Source of the DNA: Sphingomicrobium aestuariivivum
Lineage (GTDB): Bacteria > Pseudomonadota > Alphaproteobacteria > Sphingomonadales > Sphingomonadaceae
Direction: 5' to 3'
Length of the DNA stretch: 64,000 nt
NCBI RefSeq assembly: GCF_024721585.1
Contig: NZ_CP102629.1
Location: 1,426,001-1,490,000 of the forward strand
Positions 27,727 through 36,821 of the stretch are shown here, in pieces. Position 1 is the first letter of the stretch; every line of letters starts with the position of its first letter. The notes below the pieces were generated by a model. The model saw only the letters and a list, made by a program, of their open reading frames with translations. It was not told the DNA's origin and made no database searches. Position numbers and translations under genes: made by a program.

Positions 27727-28712
27727 GCATTCTCCGGCCGTGCCGGCCGGCTCAGGATCTGCTCCACGGCCTCGTCGATATTGAGCTCGCCCGCGAGCAG
27801 CGCTGCGACCGTCTCGACGATCGGCATGTCGATATCCTCGTCCTTCGCGATCTTTGCCAGCACGGGCGCGGTATGCGCGCCTTCGGCCACAGTGGTGCGG
27901 TCGCTCATGAGCGCGGCCGCCGACTGGCCCTCGCCAATCGCCTTGCCGAGCGAGAAGTTGCGGCTCGCGGTAGAGGTACAGGTCAGCACCAGGTCGCCTA
28001 GCCCTGACAGCCCCGCCAGCGTTTCCTCGCGGGCGCCGACGGCGGCGCCATAGCGCTTCATCTCGGCAAAGCCGCGGGCGATGATGGCGGCGCGGGCGTT
28101 CTGGCCCATCTGCCGCCCCTCGACGATGCCGCAGGCGATGGCGAGGACGTTCTTGATCGCCCCGCCGACCTCGGCACCCGCGACGTCATCGGTCGAATAG
28201 AGGCGGAAGGTGGGCAGCGCGAGCCGTTCGTGAAGCGCCTTGCCGAGCTCCTCGTCCTCACAGGCGAGCGTGACGGCAGTGGGCAGGCCGCGCGCGACCT
28301 CATGGGCGAAGCAGGGGCCCGACAGCACCGCGACCGGCGAAGACGCGCAAACGTCCTTGGCGACATGGTGGAGGAGCTGGCCCGAGCGTTCCTCGATCCC
28401 TTTCGAGCAGAGGACGAGCGGCATGCCGGGGCAGGGCGCGCGGCCGAGGACGGCGCGCATATGCTGCGCTGGCGTGACGACAAGCCAGGCGTCGGCCTCC
28501 GACAGCTCGGAGAAATTGCTGGTCGCGCGGATCGCCGGCTCGAGCGGGATGTCCTTGAGGTAGACGGGATTCTGGTGGATCTTGTTGACGGCGCGGACGA
28601 CGTCTTCCTCGAGCGCCCACAGCAGCACCTCGCGCCCGCCGGTGGCGGCGACCTGTGCGAGCGCGGTCCCCCAGGCGCCCGCGCCGACGACGGCGATCTT
28701 CTCGATGGTCAT
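27723..28712 (-). CDS. gpsA: NAD(P)-dependent glycerol-3-phosphate dehydrogenase
   Basis: A 329-residue enzyme reducing dihydroxyacetone phosphate to sn-glycerol-3-phosphate for phospholipid synthesis. NAD site: VVGAGAWGTALAQ. Other motifs: LVLCSKGIE, VLSGPCFAHEVARGLPTAV, catalytic Lys in GGAIKNVLAIACGI, and GLGDLVLTCTS. The ATG at 28712 overlaps the tsaD stop (ATGA), so the two genes are coupled. Confidence 0.97.
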   Translation of the reverse strand: MTIEKIAVVGAGAWGTALAQVAATGGREVLLWALEEDVVRAVNKIHQNPVYLKDIPLEPAIRATSNFSELSEADAWLVVTPAQHMRAVLGRAPCPGMPLVLCSKGIEERSGQLLHHVAKDVCASSPVAVLSGPCFAHEVARGLPTAVTLACEDEELGKALHERLALPTFRLYSTDDVAGAEVGGAIKNVLAIACGIVEGRQMGQNARAAIIARGFAEMKRYGAAVGAREETLAGLSGLGDLVLTCTSTASRNFSLGKAIGEGQSAAALMSDRTTVAEGAHTAPVLAKIAKDEDIDMPIVETVAALLAGELNIDEAVEQILSRPARPENA

Positions 28713-29740
28713 GCTTTCACTCCTGCCCCGCGCACCTTCTCGGCGCTCCTGTCCAGCGGCCAGCGCGCCCGCGCCGGCGTATCGAGCGGATCGACGAGGC
28801 CGGCGGCAAAGCGCTCGGCCCCCGCCCAGCCGATCATCGCCGCATTGTCGGTGCACAGCCAGCCGGGCGGTACCGAGAAGCGGCGGCCATGTTCGCCCGC
28901 CAATTGTTCGAGCGCGCCGCGCACCGCCTTGTTGGCCGCGACCCCGCCGGCCACGACGAGCGCGGGCGCGTCGGTTTTCCCCAGGGCGATGCGGGTGCGG
29001 TCGACGAAACAGTCGAGCACTGCCTGCTGGAAGCTGGCCGCGATATCGGCATGGCTGTGCTGGTCGGCGACGACCGCGCGCTGCACCGCGCTCTTCAAAC
29101 CGGCAAAGCTGAAATGGGGTTCGCCCGAGCCGACCAGCGGTCGCGGCAGGGGCACCGCCGTGGGATCGCCCTTCATGGCGAGCTTCTCGATCTCCGGGCC
29201 GCCGGGATAGCCGAGCCCCATCAGCTTGGCCGCCTTGTCGAAGGCCTCGCCCGCGGCATCGTCGATGGTGGTGGCGAGGCGTCGATAGTCATCGACCCCG
29301 CGCACCTCGAGAAGCTGGCAGTGGCCCCCGCTGGCGAGCAGGAGGAGATAGGGAAAGTCGAGGTCGGGATCGGTGAGGCGCGGGCTGAGCGCATGGCCTT
29401 CGAGATGGTTGACCGCGATGAGTGGCTTGCCGGTCGAGAGCGCAAGGCCCTTGCCCGCCAGCAGGCCGACCATGACGCCGCCGACGAGGCCCGGCCCCGC
29501 GGTGGCGGCAATGGCATCGACCTCTGTCGCGTCCATGTCGGCATCGGCGAGTACCTGCCGGACAAGGTCGGGCAGGATCTCGGCATGGGCGCGGGCGGCG
29601 ATCTCGGGCACGACCCCGCCGAAGGGGGCGTGGCGCTCGTTCTGGCCGACCACGGCCTGCGCGAGAATCTGGCGGTCCGAGCCGACAAGGGCGGCGGCGC
29701 TGTCGTCGCAGCTGCTTTCAAGGGCGAGAATGACGCTCAT
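28709..29740 (-). CDS. tsaD: tRNA N6-threonylcarbamoyladenosine transferase component TsaD
   Basis: A 343-residue ASKHA-fold protein of the KEOPS/Gcp family that makes t6A37 in ANN-decoding tRNAs. Motifs: ILALESSCDDS, FGGVVPEIAARAH, metal ligands in VNHLEGH, LLLASGGHCQL, FSFAGLKSAV and VAGGVAANKAVR. The C-terminal DNAAMIGWAG supplies the third metal ligand. RBS ggaaag precedes the ATG at 29740. It is divergent from hemC and coupled to gpsA. Confidence 0.96.
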   Translation of the reverse strand: MSVILALESSCDDSAAALVGSDRQILAQAVVGQNERHAPFGGVVPEIAARAHAEILPDLVRQVLADADMDATEVDAIAATAGPGLVGGVMVGLLAGKGLALSTGKPLIAVNHLEGHALSPRLTDPDLDFPYLLLLASGGHCQLLEVRGVDDYRRLATTIDDAAGEAFDKAAKLMGLGYPGGPEIEKLAMKGDPTAVPLPRPLVGSGEPHFSFAGLKSAVQRAVVADQHSHADIAASFQQAVLDCFVDRTRIALGKTDAPALVVAGGVAANKAVRGALEQLAGEHGRRFSVPPGWLCTDNAAMIGWAGAERFAAGLVDPLDTPARARWPLDRSAEKVRGAGVKA

Positions 29741-29821
29741 CTGGGCTTTCCATAGACGTTCCGGCGGAGAGAAAGCCAGCGCCACTTGTGCCGATGCCCG
29801 CAAACGGGCAGGGGAAAATCC

Positions 29822-30733
29822 ATGACTTTCCGACTAGGCACGCGCGGATCGCCGCTCGCCCTCCTGCAGGCCGAGATGGTGAAGGCAGCGCTCATTGCCA
29901 AGAATGGCTGGGCCGAAGGGGACGTCGATGTCGTCATCCTGTCGACCCGCGGCGATCGCGACCGCGTCGCGCCTTTGACCGAAATGGGCGGCAAGGCCGT
30001 CTGGACCAAGGAACTCGACCGAGCGCTCCTCGATAGCGAGACCGACGCCAGTGTGCACAGCATGAAGGATGTCGAAAGCGACCCCTATCGCCCCGAGGGT
30101 CTCGGCATTGCCGCGATGCTGCCGCGCGCCGACGTGCGCGACCGGCTGATCGGCGCGGCTTCCTTCAACGAATTGCGCGAGGGCGCGGTGATCGGAACCG
30201 CCAGCCCGCGCCGTGCCGCGCAGGTCCGGCGGCTGCGCCCCGATCTCGTGACCACGCTGCTGCGTGGCAATGTCGCGACGCGATTGGAGGCGGTGAAAGC
30301 GGGCAAGGTCGATGCGACCATGCTCGCGGCGGCAGGGCTCGAACGGCTCGGCGTCGACGAAGGTACGCCGGTCGGCACCGACGTCATGCTCCCCGCGCCC
30401 GCACAGGGCGCGATCGGGATCGACGCGCGGCGTGACGATATGCGGGCGCAGGAAGCGCTGGCGGCCATCGATCATCGGGCGACCAGCGATGCGGTGCGTC
30501 TCGAGCGTGCCTTCACGGCCGCGCTCGGCGGCGATTGCCATTCGCCCGTCGCCGCGCTGGCGACGCTGTCGGGCGATGACGTCACCTTCCGCGCCGCGCT
30601 CTACGCCGAAGACGGCGGTGCAGCGGTGACCCGCGAGATCACGCTCGACCGTTTCGACACGGACGGGGCCGCCGCGCTTGCCCACGACATGCTTGGCGCA
30701 GCACCCGAAAGCATAAAGGGCCTGTTTCGCTGA
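29822..30733 (+). CDS. hemC: Hydroxymethylbilane synthase (porphobilinogen deaminase)
   Basis: A 303-residue heme-pathway enzyme that joins four porphobilinogens. Family motifs: RLGTRGSPLALLQAEMV, STRGDRD, VHSMKDV, TASPRRAAQ, LLRGNVATRL, MLPAPAQGAIGI. The dipyrromethane cofactor Cys is in LGGDCHSPVAA. ggggaa precedes the ATG at 29822. Its stop overlaps the hemD start by one base (TGATG). Confidence 0.97.
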   Translation: MTFRLGTRGSPLALLQAEMVKAALIAKNGWAEGDVDVVILSTRGDRDRVAPLTEMGGKAVWTKELDRALLDSETDASVHSMKDVESDPYRPEGLGIAAMLPRADVRDRLIGAASFNELREGAVIGTASPRRAAQVRRLRPDLVTTLLRGNVATRLEAVKAGKVDATMLAAAGLERLGVDEGTPVGTDVMLPAPAQGAIGIDARRDDMRAQEALAAIDHRATSDAVRLERAFTAALGGDCHSPVAALATLSGDDVTFRAALYAEDGGAAVTREITLDRFDTDGAAALAHDMLGAAPESIKGLFR

Positions 30734-31410
30734 TGCGGCCGATCCTCCTCCTCCGCCCCGAACCCGGTGCCAGCCTGAGCGCGGCGCGGGCGGCGGACAT
30801 GGGGATCGAAGGCGTCGAGACGCTGCCCCTGTTCAAGGTGCGCCCGATCGACTGGACCCCGCCCGACCCCAAGCGCTTCGATGCCATCCTGATGACCAGC
30901 GCCAATGCGGCGCGGCACGGCGGCGAGGGGCTCAAGGCCCTGCGCCACCTGCCGGTGCAGGCGGTGGGCGAATCCACCGCGGCGGCGGCGCGCGCGGCGG
31001 GGCTGATGGTCGACGAGATCGGCTCGGGCGGGGTCGATGCGCTGCTCGAGCGGCTGCCCCCCGACTGCCGCCTGCTCCATCTTGCGGGACAGCATCGCCG
31101 TGCCCCTGCCTCGGCCAGCCAGACGATCGTGCCGCTGGCCGTCTATTCCTCGGTCACGCGCGACGACCCGCCGGGGCTCGAGCGCCTCGCGGGCGCCATC
31201 GCGGTGGTGCACAGCCCCCGCGCTGGCAAGCGGCTTGCCGAGCTGTGCGATCGCGAAGGGATCGACAAGAGCGGCATCGCGGTGGCCTCCATCAGCGAGG
31301 ACGCCTGCCCGCCCGACCGGCTCGACTGGGAGGACGTGGCGGTCGCCAGCGCCCCGCGCGATCGCGAACTGTTGCAACTGGCCGCCCATTTGCGCGACAA
31401 TAGCGCATGA
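30733..31410 (+). CDS. hemD: Uroporphyrinogen-III synthase
   Basis: A 225-residue protein with the loose HemD pattern: [61 protein letters not shown], and IAVASISEDA near the end. HemD sequences diverge widely, so position after hemC (one-base overlap) is the strongest support. It cyclises hydroxymethylbilane with inversion of ring D. The downstream mitofilin-like gene overlaps it by four bases. Confidence 0.92.
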   Translation: MRPILLLRPEPGASLSAARAADMGIEGVETLPLFKVRPIDWTPPDPKRFDAILMTSANAARHGGEGLKALRHLPVQAVGESTAAAARAAGLMVDEIGSGGVDALLERLPPDCRLLHLAGQHRRAPASASQTIVPLAVYSSVTRDDPPGLERLAGAIAVVHSPRAGKRLAELCDREGIDKSGIAVASISEDACPPDRLDWEDVAVASAPRDRELLQLAAHLRDNSA

Positions 31411-32219
31411 GCTGGAAGAAGCGGGTCGGGCTGGGGGCAGCCCTTGTCGGCGTCGGCATGGTCGCGGCGCTCTATGGCGTGAGCCAATGGGAAACGGGCC
31501 AGCAATGGCTTGGCCTCGAGGCGCGCGATGCACCCGCCACCGCCCCGCAGGCGCTGGCCGCCATGCCGGTCGATCCCGCTCCCGACACGACCGATGCCGC
31601 ACCGCCGAGCGCCGACCCCGCACCGGTGCAGGATGACCTGGAGGCCCAGGCGGTCGAGAATCGCATCGCCGCGCTCGAACAGGCCATGCTGCGCGCCGAG
31701 GGGGCTGCGGGGCGTGCCGACGGGCTTCTTCTCGCCTTCGCCGCGCGCCGCGCCATCGAACGCGGCCTGCCGCTGGGCTATCTCGAACCGCTGCTCGTCG
31801 ACCGCTTCGGGCGCGATCATGAAGCCGCCGTGGGCACCGTCATCGCGGGCGCCCGTACGCCCGTGCCGATCGAGACGCTGGTCGCAGACTATGGCGGGCT
31901 TGGCACCGTGCTGCGGGGCCCCGGCCCCGACGCGGGCCTCGGCACGCGATTGAAGCGGACATTGGCCAGCCTCGTCATGGTCTATCCCGCGAGCGAGCCC
32001 AATCCGCGCCCCCGCGCCCGCTACGAACGGGCACTCGTCGACCTCAAGCTCGGCAATGTGGAGACCGCGCTTGCCGAGACCATGCGGCTACCCGGCGCGG
32101 GCGACCCGGCGGCGCAGGCGTGGATCGCCAAAGCCCGCCGCTATGTCGCCATCCAGCGGGCGCTCGACAGCGTGGAATCCGCCGCCTTGCTCAGCCGTGA
32201 GCAAATCACGACCAATTGA
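31407..32219 (+). CDS. Mitofilin/Mic60-like inner-membrane protein, short form
   Basis: A 270-residue protein with an N-terminal membrane anchor (about 7-29: VGLGAALVGVGMVAALYGV), an Ala/Pro-rich linker (40-75), a short predicted coiled coil (AVENRIAALEQAMLRAEGAAG), and a helical C-terminal domain with LKRTLASLVMVYPASE and RARYERALVDLKLGNVETALAETMRL. Alphaproteobacterial Mic60 homologues typically follow hemD, bend the inner membrane and end in such a domain. Full-length versions usually have a longer coiled coil, so this one is reduced. Assignment rests on position and layout. Confidence 0.7.
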   Translation: MSWKKRVGLGAALVGVGMVAALYGVSQWETGQQWLGLEARDAPATAPQALAAMPVDPAPDTTDAAPPSADPAPVQDDLEAQAVENRIAALEQAMLRAEGAAGRADGLLLAFAARRAIERGLPLGYLEPLLVDRFGRDHEAAVGTVIAGARTPVPIETLVADYGGLGTVLRGPGPDAGLGTRLKRTLASLVMVYPASEPNPRPRARYERALVDLKLGNVETALAETMRLPGAGDPAAQAWIAKARRYVAIQRALDSVESAALLSREQITTN

Positions 32220-32318
32220 TTTCGCCCCCGATATCTTTTCGAGACAGCCTCGGTTAAGCATATAGGTGATAATGATTAACCCATTGATTTTCGGGGTTTA
32301 AGGGGAACGTCTCACAAT

Positions 32319-33491
32319 ATGTCGAACTGGCTTGGAAGGGTCCTGATCGCCGGCGCGGCCGTGTTGTCGTCGGTGGCGAGTGCGCAGCTTGTGTCCGAGA
32401 ACCGGACGCAGGTGGTGCCCGATCGCCCGCTGCTCGATATCGACCTCGATGCCGACGAAAATGACGAGGGCGTGCAGCCGCGCCCGATGGCCAACGACTT
32501 CACTGTCTCCATCCCGCAGCGCCCCGCCGTGGCCAATCCCGCGCATGTCGAGGAGCTCAACGCCAAGATCCTCGAGCGCGTCCGCTCCTTCCGCGGGTCG
32601 AGCGGGCTCGCCATCAAGGCGATCGATGCAGGCTGGGAAGCCGGCTGGCAGGTCGACAAGCGTTTCCCGCAGCAGTCGGTGTCCAAGCTGTGGGTCAGCC
32701 TCGCCGTGCTCGACCAGGTCGACCGTGGTCGCCTCAACCTCGGGCAAACGGTGCGTTTCGACCGCAATGACGTCACCCTCTGGTCCTCCTCGACCACCGC
32801 GCAGATCCTGAAGGGCGGCTACAGCCGCTCGCTCGACGGGCTGATCTTCGATGCGCTGACCAAGTCGGACAACCATGCCAATGACAAGATGCTCCGTCTC
32901 GTCGGAGGGCCCGAGGCGATCCGCCGCATGGTCCGCGACAAGGCGCTGGGCGACATCCATTTCGGCGATGGCGAGCGCGCCATGCAGGCCCAGATCGCAG
33001 GGCTGAGCTGGCGCCAGAGCTATGCCTATAACAATGGCTTCAACCGGGCCCGCGCGGCCGTGCCCTCGGGCCAGCGCCGCGCCGCCTTCCAGCGCTATAT
33101 CGACGATCCCTATGACGGCGCCGCGCCGATGGCGATCGCCCGCGCACTGGCCCGTCTCGAACGCGGCGAACTCCTCTCGCCCTCCTCGACCGCCAAGATG
33201 CTGACCACGATGGGGCTGACCCGCACGGGCCGGCTGCGCGTCAAGGGCGGGCTCAAGTCTGGCTGGGAGTGGAGCCACAAGACCGGCACCGGCCAGACGC
33301 TCGGCGGCTGGCGCGGCGGCCTCAACGATGTCGGCATCCTGACCGCCCCTGACGGCACCAGCTACGCGCTCGCCTTCATGACCGTGCCCAATCCCGACGA
33401 CGGCAGCGCGCAGGAACTGATGCGCGACGTAACGCGGATGGTGATCGCGCATCACGAGCGCTACGGCAACGCGAGCGTCGCCAGCCGCTAG
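32319..33491 (+). CDS. Class A beta-lactamase-fold serine hydrolase, exported
   Basis: A 390-residue protein with a signal peptide (cleavage after about VASA, residue 22) and an acidic, Pro-containing segment before the catalytic domain. SxxK is S120-V-S-K123 (PQQSVSKLW), the SDN loop is S183-D-N185 (KSDNHANDK), and the KTG triad is K321-T-G (SHKTGTG). The Omega-loop segment lacks the ExxxN deacylation motif of true class A beta-lactamases, which suggests a penicillin-binding or peptidase role. The 99-base upstream region is AT-rich (gttaagcatataggtgataatgattaa) with aagggga as RBS. No neighbour explains it. Confidence 0.82.
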   Translation: MSNWLGRVLIAGAAVLSSVASAQLVSENRTQVVPDRPLLDIDLDADENDEGVQPRPMANDFTVSIPQRPAVANPAHVEELNAKILERVRSFRGSSGLAIKAIDAGWEAGWQVDKRFPQQSVSKLWVSLAVLDQVDRGRLNLGQTVRFDRNDVTLWSSSTTAQILKGGYSRSLDGLIFDALTKSDNHANDKMLRLVGGPEAIRRMVRDKALGDIHFGDGERAMQAQIAGLSWRQSYAYNNGFNRARAAVPSGQRRAAFQRYIDDPYDGAAPMAIARALARLERGELLSPSSTAKMLTTMGLTRTGRLRVKGGLKSGWEWSHKTGTGQTLGGWRGGLNDVGILTAPDGTSYALAFMTVPNPDDGSAQELMRDVTRMVIAHHERYGNASVASR

Positions 33492-33523
33492 GCAAGCCGT
33501 GCCCCAGCCTCTAGGCAGGGGGC

Positions 33524-34273
33524 ATGGACCGCGCCTTTTTTGACCTGCTCCGCGATCGCGCCCGCCGCGCCATCGCGGGCGTCGCCGACCTCACCCCCGA
33601 CAACAAGCTCGATGAGGGGTTCGACCCCGTGACCGAGGCCGACCGCGCCGCCGAACGGGCGCTGCGCGAGGCGATCGAGGCGCATTTCCCCGGGCATGGC
33701 ATCTGGGGCGAGGAATATGGCTGGAGCCGCGAAGGCGCGAACCGCCACTGGAGCCTCGACCCCATCGACGGCACCCGCGCCTTCATCTGCGGCCTGCCGA
33801 GCTGGGCCGTGCTGGTCGGCCATCTCGAGGACGGGACCCATGTCGCGGGGATGATCGACCTGCCCGACCTCGGCGCCACCTATGTCGGGATCGAGGGCGA
33901 GACGCGGCTCAATGGCGAGATCACGCGCACCAGCGGTTGCCGGTCGCTGGCGCAGGCGCGCATCGCCACTACCGACCCCTATCTCTTCGACGCGGTCGAA
34001 CGGTCCCGCTTCGAACGCTTGCGCGATGCGGCGCGGCTAACCCGTTTCGGTATGGACGCGATGGCCTTTGCCAAGGTCGCCTCGGGCGGGCTCGACCTTG
34101 CGACCGACACCGGATTGAAGCGGCACGACTATGACGCGCTGGTCGCGGTCGTGCGCGGCGCGGGCGGGCATGTCGGCAACTGGTCGGGGGGAAGCGACCT
34201 CACGGGCGGCGATGTGATCGCGGCGGCGTCGGAGGCGCTCTATGAAGAAGCCGTGCGGGCGCTCGAGGATTAG
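33524..34273 (+). CDS. hisN: Histidinol-phosphatase, inositol-monophosphatase family
   Basis: A 249-residue member of the IMPase superfamily. Metal site 1: GIWGEEYG and the signature DPIDGTRAF. Further motif: FGMDAMAFAKVASGGLDLATDTGLKRHDYDAL, with the second metal Asp. The FICGLPSW segment is typical of HisN. Its place beside the his operon and the absence of a HisB phosphatase domain there support histidinol-phosphate as substrate. It converges with the YhiN-type gene, overlapping by four bases. Confidence 0.85.
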   Translation: MDRAFFDLLRDRARRAIAGVADLTPDNKLDEGFDPVTEADRAAERALREAIEAHFPGHGIWGEEYGWSREGANRHWSLDPIDGTRAFICGLPSWAVLVGHLEDGTHVAGMIDLPDLGATYVGIEGETRLNGEITRTSGCRSLAQARIATTDPYLFDAVERSRFERLRDAARLTRFGMDAMAFAKVASGGLDLATDTGLKRHDYDALVAVVRGAGGHVGNWSGGSDLTGGDVIAAASEALYEEAVRALED

Positions 34274-35442
34274 GCTGCCTGGCCCGCGGCCACCCCGCTC
34301 GCCCAAGCCCATTGGAAATTGTAACCGCCGAGCCAGCCAGTGACGTCGACCGCCTCGCCGATCGGATAGAGGCCGGACACCTTCTTCGCTTCCATCGTCT
34401 TCGATGACAGTTCGGCCGTCGAGATGCCGCCGACGGTGACTTCCGCCTTGGCGAAGCCTTCGCTTCCCGACGGAAAAAATTCCCAGCCCGACAGCCGCTC
34501 CTCGGCCTGCGCGAGCGCCTTGTCCGACTGGCCCTGCAGCGGGCCCGCCAGGTCGAGCTTTTCCGCCAGCGTGCCGGCGAGCCGCTCGGGCAGTCGCTCG
34601 GCGAGCAAGGTGCCGAGTTGCCTGTTGGGGGTGTCGCGCTTGGCCTGTCGCAGCCAGCCGTTCGCATGGTCGGGAAGGAAGTCGATCCGCACCGGCTCGC
34701 CATTGCGCCAGTAGCTCGAGGCCTGGAGGATGGCGGGGCCCGACAGGCCGCGATGAGTGAAGAGCGCGGCTTCGGCGAAGGCCGGCCCGCTTTTCGCGCG
34801 CGCCGTCACGGGGGCGGCCACCCCTGCGAGCTCGCGGAACAGGAGCTGGTCGCCCGCCAGCGTCAGCGGCACCAGCGCAGGACGCGGCTCGACGATCTTG
34901 AGGCCCCACGACCGCGCGAGGTCATAGGCGAAACTGGTGGCACCGAGCTTGGGGATCGACAACCCGCCGGTCGCGAGGATGAGCGAGGACGCCCTTACCT
35001 TACGGGCGCCGATGGTGGCGATGAAGCCATCACCGTCACGCGCCACGTCGGCTGCCTGCCCGAAGGCGAAGTCGACGCCCGCGGCGGCGCATTCGTCCAT
35101 CAGCATGGCGACGATCTGCTTGGCGGAGCCGTCGCAGAACAGCTGGCCGAGCGTCTTTTCGTGCCAGGCGATGCCGTGCTTCTCGACCAGCGCAATGAAG
35201 TCGGCGGGGCGGTAGCGCCGGAGCGCCGACTTGGCGAAATGCGGGTTCTGGCTGAGATAATTGCCGTCGGTCGCGCCGAGGTTGGTGAAATTGCACCGTC
35301 CCCCGCCCGAGATCAGGATCTTCCTGCCGGGTGCGTCATTATGATCGACGACCAGTACACGGCGCCCGCGCTGGCCCGCGACCATCGCCGCCATCAGCCC
35401 CGCGGCACCCGCTCCCATGACAATGACGTCGACCTGTTCCAT
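34270..35442 (-). CDS. HI0933/YhiN-type FAD-dependent oxidoreductase
   Basis: A 390-residue flavoprotein. FAD motif: VIVMGAGAAGLMAAM. Family signatures: APGRKILISGGGRCNFTN, LILATGGLSIPKLGATSFAYDLA, LFTHRGLSGPAILQAS, EVTVGGIST and GLYPIGEAVDVTGWLGGYNFQWAWASG. The family has a conserved flavin fold but no agreed substrate. It begins 15 bases after hisIE and may be transcribed from the his operon. It is not a known histidine enzyme. Confidence 0.9.
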   Translation of the reverse strand: MEQVDVIVMGAGAAGLMAAMVAGQRGRRVLVVDHNDAPGRKILISGGGRCNFTNLGATDGNYLSQNPHFAKSALRRYRPADFIALVEKHGIAWHEKTLGQLFCDGSAKQIVAMLMDECAAAGVDFAFGQAADVARDGDGFIATIGARKVRASSLILATGGLSIPKLGATSFAYDLARSWGLKIVEPRPALVPLTLAGDQLLFRELAGVAAPVTARAKSGPAFAEAALFTHRGLSGPAILQASSYWRNGEPVRIDFLPDHANGWLRQAKRDTPNRQLGTLLAERLPERLAGTLAEKLDLAGPLQGQSDKALAQAEERLSGWEFFPSGSEGFAKAEVTVGGISTAELSSKTMEAKKVSGLYPIGEAVDVTGWLGGYNFQWAWASGVAAGQAA

Positions 35443-35457
35443 GGGGCCGCGCCTAGA

Positions 35458-36057
35458 TCAGCCGTGGCGGCGCTGCAACTCGTCGGTGACGTCGGATAGC
35501 GCGAGCCCCTGGTCCTTCAGGAGCACGAGAAGGTGGTAGAGGAGGTCGGCGGCCTCGTTTGTCAGCTCGTCGCGGTCGCCCACCGTGGCGGCGAGCGCGG
35601 CCTCCACCCCTTCCTCGCCGACCTTCTGGGCGACGCGCTTGGTGCCCTTGGAAAGGAGGCGCGCGGTGTAGCTCTCGTCCGGATCGGCCGCGGCGCGTTC
35701 GGCGATCACCGCTTCGAGGCGCGCGAGAAAATGCGGCGCGGTGTCCAAGTCGAAACAGCTGTCCATATCCTTGTGACAAGTCGGACCCGCTGGTTCTGCA
35801 ATGACGAGGATCGCATCCGAATCGCAGTCGGCGTGAATGGAAATCACGCTGAGCGTGTTGCCGCTGGTCTCGCCCTTGACCCAGAGACGCTGCTTGGAGC
35901 GGCTGAAGAAGGTGACGGTGCCGGTCTCGAGCGTGGCCTCGAGCGCCGCGCGATCCATGTAGCCGAGCATGCGCACGCGGCCATCATCGCCGCCCTGCAC
36001 CACAACAGGCAGCAGCCCGTCCATCTTGTCCCAGGCGAGCGCATTCACATCGATCAT
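35458..36057 (-). CDS. hisI: HisIE: phosphoribosyl-AMP cyclohydrolase / phosphoribosyl-ATP pyrophosphatase
   Basis: A 199-residue fusion. HisI domain (about 1-105): [35 protein letters not shown], metal ligands in [11 protein letters not shown] and [13 protein letters not shown]. HisE domain (about 110-199): [27 protein letters not shown] and [14 protein letters not shown]. It opens the purine ring of PR-AMP after removing pyrophosphate. In most alphaproteobacteria hisI and hisE are separate genes; the fused form is typical of enterics, xanthomonads and Bacteroidetes. Its ATG overlaps the hisF stop. Confidence 0.95.
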   Translation of the reverse strand: MIDVNALAWDKMDGLLPVVVQGGDDGRVRMLGYMDRAALEATLETGTVTFFSRSKQRLWVKGETSGNTLSVISIHADCDSDAILVIAEPAGPTCHKDMDSCFDLDTAPHFLARLEAVIAERAAADPDESYTARLLSKGTKRVAQKVGEEGVEAALAATVGDRDELTNEAADLLYHLLVLLKDQGLALSDVTDELQRRHG

Positions 36058-36821
36058 CGGCGCACCTCCAGCCCTTCTTTTTCCAGATAATCCTTCAGCT
36101 CGGGAATCGCGATGCGGCGGTCATGGAAGACGCTAGCCGCCAAGGCGCCCGAGCAGCCGACTCCGAAGGCCTCGGCGAAATGGGCCGGCGTGCCGGCGCC
36201 GCCCGAGGCGATGACCGGAACGTCGACCGCCGCGCACAGCGCTTCGAGCTGGGGCAGGTCATAGCCCTGCCGCACGCCGTCATTGTTCATGGCGTTGAGC
36301 ACGATCTCGCCCGCGCCGAGCGCCACGGCCTCGCGCGCCCAGGCGATGGTCTCCAGTCCCGCATCCTGCGTCGCCTCGGGGCGCCCGGTGAATTTCTTCA
36401 CGCGAAGCACGCCCTGCTCGTCGGTGAAACTGTCGATCCCCAGCACCACGCATTGCCGCCCGAAGGCTTCGGCGAGGCGGGTGATGAGCGCAGGCTCGCG
36501 CAGCGCGGGGGAGTTGACGCTGACCTTGTCGGCGCCCGCGCCAAGCACGGCGGCGGCCTTGTCGACGCTGTCGATCCCGCCCGCCACGCTGAAGGGAATG
36601 TCGATGACGGTCGCGACCTTGTGGACCCAGTCCACCTCCACGCTGCGCCCGTCGGCGCTGGCAGTAATGTCGTAGAAGACGAGCTCGTCGGCGCCCTCGC
36701 GCGCATAACGCTGGGCATTCTCGACGATATCCCCGATGACGCGGTGATCGCGGAACTGCACGCCCTTGACGACCACCCCGTCGGCGACGTCGAGACAGGG
36801 GATGATCCTAGCCGCGGGCAC
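36054..36821 (-). CDS. hisF: Imidazole glycerol phosphate synthase, cyclase subunit
   Basis: A 255-residue TIM barrel. Catalytic acids D11 ([10 protein letters not shown]) and D130 ([11 protein letters not shown]) are present, as are the phosphate-binding GGI and [15 protein letters not shown] segments. With HisH it converts PRFAR and ammonia into imidazole-glycerol phosphate and AICAR. The GTG at 36821 ([11 protein letters not shown]) is the start that fits the family; it overlaps the hisA end by 14 bases. A longer N-terminal reading was rejected. Confidence 0.96.
   Translation of the reverse strand: MPAARIIPCLDVADGVVVKGVQFRDHRVIGDIVENAQRYAREGADELVFYDITASADGRSVEVDWVHKVATVIDIPFSVAGGIDSVDKAAAVLGAGADKVSVNSPALREPALITRLAEAFGRQCVVLGIDSFTDEQGVLRVKKFTGRPEATQDAGLETIAWAREAVALGAGEIVLNAMNNDGVRQGYDLPQLEALCAAVDVPVIASGGAGTPAHFAEAFGVGCSGALAASVFHDRRIAIPELKDYLEKEGLEVRR

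Noticed and set aside
32268-32278. GATAATGATTA upstream of the class A serine hydrolase, resembling half a Fur box
   Set aside because: Only one half-site matches and the second half (aaccca) does not; the call would be too weak.
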